Below are positions 6,547-7,458 of a DNA stretch of 7,458 nt, piece after piece. The DNA is from an uncultured Colwellia sp. (GTDB taxonomy: Bacteria; Pseudomonadota; Gammaproteobacteria; Enterobacterales; Alteromonadaceae). The position numbers and the translations under genes are program-made. Each line of letters begins with the position of its first letter. Within the stretch, counting starts at the first letter, position 1. The stretch lies in the NCBI GenBank assembly GCA_913020705.1, contig CAJWBY010000194.1, forward strand, positions 1 through 7,458, read 5' to 3'. The notes under the pieces were generated by a model. It was not told where the DNA came from. It was given only the letters and a program-made list of their open reading frames with translations, and made no database searches.

Positions 6547-7104
6547 ATGACAAGGTTGAAAAATAGCATCGCCATGCCTTTTAATTTGCATGCCTGGATT
6601 GATGAACATCGTCATTTACTTAAACCTCCTGTTTGTAATAAACAAATTTTTGAACAAGACAACTTTATTGTCATGATTGTCGGTGGCCCTAATAATCGTA
6701 CCGACTATCACTACAACGAAACCCCTGAGCTATTTTATCAAATCGAAGGTGAAATGGTGCTTTCAGTTATTGATGGTTCAGTTGACAATAATGACCACCA
6801 TAGTCCTGAAAATTTCCATGATATAAAAATTAAAGCAGGCGAGATATTCTTACTTCCGCCAAAAATGTTGCATTCCCCACAACGTTTTGAAAACAGCGTT
6901 GGTTTAGTGGTTGAACAAAAGCGGGCACATAAGCAAGAAGATGCACTTTATTGGTTTTGTCCTGACTGCAAAAGCCAACTATACACAGAAGCTTTTTGTC
7001 TCGACAATATAGAAACAGACTTACCTAAAGTATTCACTCGTTTTTACGACACACCCGTTAACTGCACATGTCAGAAATGCGGCATTACAGTGACCAAGGG
7101 GTAA
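6547..7104 (+). CDS. 3-hydroxyanthranilate 3,4-dioxygenase (cupin, with rubredoxin-like metal site)
   Basis: This Fe(II) extradiol dioxygenase opens 3-hydroxyanthranilate to 2-amino-3-carboxymuconate 6-semialdehyde. The iron ligands are His55, Glu61 (spacing six, as in human and Cupriavidus enzymes) and His109 in LHSPQRF. Substrate-binding candidates are Arg51, Arg113 and Glu123. Like the single-domain bacterial enzymes it has a C-terminal four-Cys site, Cys138-x2-Cys141 and Cys175-x2-Cys178, with the same 34-residue gap as the Cupriavidus protein. PPVCNK, VGGPN and [10 protein letters not shown] are strikingly like the human enzyme. Between Glu61 and His109 there are 48 residues against 38 in those references: a loop at about 78-92, rich in Asp, Asn and His, accounts for the extra ten. 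GGGGA (6536-6540) is the likely ribosome site. It is followed after three bases by the decarboxylase gene. Confidence 0.95.
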   Translation: MTRLKNSIAMPFNLHAWIDEHRHLLKPPVCNKQIFEQDNFIVMIVGGPNNRTDYHYNETPELFYQIEGEMVLSVIDGSVDNNDHHSPENFHDIKIKAGEIFLLPPKMLHSPQRFENSVGLVVEQKRAHKQEDALYWFCPDCKSQLYTEAFCLDNIETDLPKVFTRFYDTPVNCTCQKCGITVTKG

Positions 7105-7107
7105 GTT

Positions 7108-7458
7108 ATGTTAAAGATAGATATTCACACGCATATATTACCAAAGACGTGGCCGAACTTACGTGAAAAATACGGTTACGGGGGGTTTGTTAGTTTAGAC
7201 CATCATAAATGTGGTTGTGCGCGCATGATGGTTGATGAGAAGTTTTTTCGTGAAATAGATCACAATTGTTGGGACCCCAAAATTCGCCTTGATGACTGTC
7301 AAAAACATCAAGTCGATGTACAAGTACTTTCAACCGTACCTGTCATGTTTAATTATTGGGCAAAACCAAAAGATACTTTAGATTTGTCTATGTATTTGAA
7401 TGATCACATTGCAGGCATTGTTAACGATCATCCAAAACGATTTGTCGGTTTAGGCACC
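7108..7458 (+). CDS. 2-amino-3-carboxymuconate 6-semialdehyde decarboxylase, partial (N-terminal 117 residues)
   Basis: The enzyme decarboxylates the unstable dioxygenase product to 2-aminomuconate 6-semialdehyde, diverting it from spontaneous closure to quinolinate. The window holds 117 codons of a protein normally about 330 residues long. It belongs to the zinc-dependent amidohydrolase superfamily: the metal motif HTH (His7, His9) is in IDIHTHILPK, and the N-terminus matches human ACMSD closely, including KYGYGGFV (21-28), Arg48 in FFREI (substrate carboxylate contact by analogy), NCWDP (53-57), LSTVPVMFNYWAKP around 74-87 and PKRFVGLGT at the edge. The start follows the dioxygenase stop by three bases, with AAGGGG (7096-7101) as the ribosome site inside the upstream gene's end. 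Because the gene is cut, its later metal ligands and catalytic His and Asp cannot be checked. Confidence 0.95.
   Translation, partial: MLKIDIHTHILPKTWPNLREKYGYGGFVSLDHHKCGCARMMVDEKFFREIDHNCWDPKIRLDDCQKHQVDVQVLSTVPVMFNYWAKPKDTLDLSMYLNDHIAGIVNDHPKRFVGLGT

Noticed and set aside
1..7458. Mobile element, CRISPR array, tRNA, toxin-antitoxin or defence system
   Set aside because: No terminal inverted repeats, transposase motifs, regularly spaced repeats, tRNA cloverleaf or small paired genes were found on reading both strands.

Overview
The window is AT-rich chromosomal DNA (well over half A+T by eye). Its proteins resemble those of marine gammaproteobacteria of the Colwellia/Thalassotalea (Alteromonadales) type. 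That placement is inferred from base composition, a CysK very close to the enterobacterial enzyme, and overall protein style; no marker gene fixes the genus.

Layout. Positions 1-1028 (minus) hold most of an exported lipase-like serine hydrolase whose C-terminus lies beyond the window edge. A 394-bp AT-rich divergent intergenic region follows. Next is cysK (1423-2391, plus), closed by a very clear bidirectional terminator (2405-2438) that it shares with a convergent cytoplasmic alpha/beta hydrolase (2497-3276, minus, GTG start). A 244-bp divergent control region with palindromes separates that hydrolase from a plus-strand operon running off the right edge.

The operon is the core of the window: an atypical SDR protein (3521-4309), 2-aminomuconate 6-semialdehyde dehydrogenase (4345-5802), a 271-bp gap with a candidate internal promoter, 2-aminomuconate deaminase of the RidA family (6074-6544), 3-hydroxyanthranilate 3,4-dioxygenase (6547-7104), and the first 117 codons of 2-amino-3-carboxymuconate 6-semialdehyde decarboxylase (7108-edge). 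Together these are the meta-cleavage half of the kynurenine route of tryptophan (or 3-hydroxyanthranilate/2-nitrobenzoate) catabolism. The dioxygenase opens the ring of 3-hydroxyanthranilate, the decarboxylase removes the carboxyl group, the dehydrogenase oxidises the semialdehyde to 2-aminomuconate, and the RidA-type enzyme deaminates it to 4-oxalocrotonate. The gene order is the reverse of the reaction order for most steps. Genes making 3-hydroxyanthranilate, or consuming 4-oxalocrotonate, are not in the window.

The pathway itself is known. The least explained elements are the leading SDR, which lacks the catalytic Tyr and Lys; a 10-residue His/Asn/Asp-rich insertion in the dioxygenase; the regulatory-looking gap inside the operon; and the divergent hydrolase, which appears to use a Glu after strand 6 as its catalytic acid. 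No mobile element, CRISPR array, tRNA or rRNA was seen.
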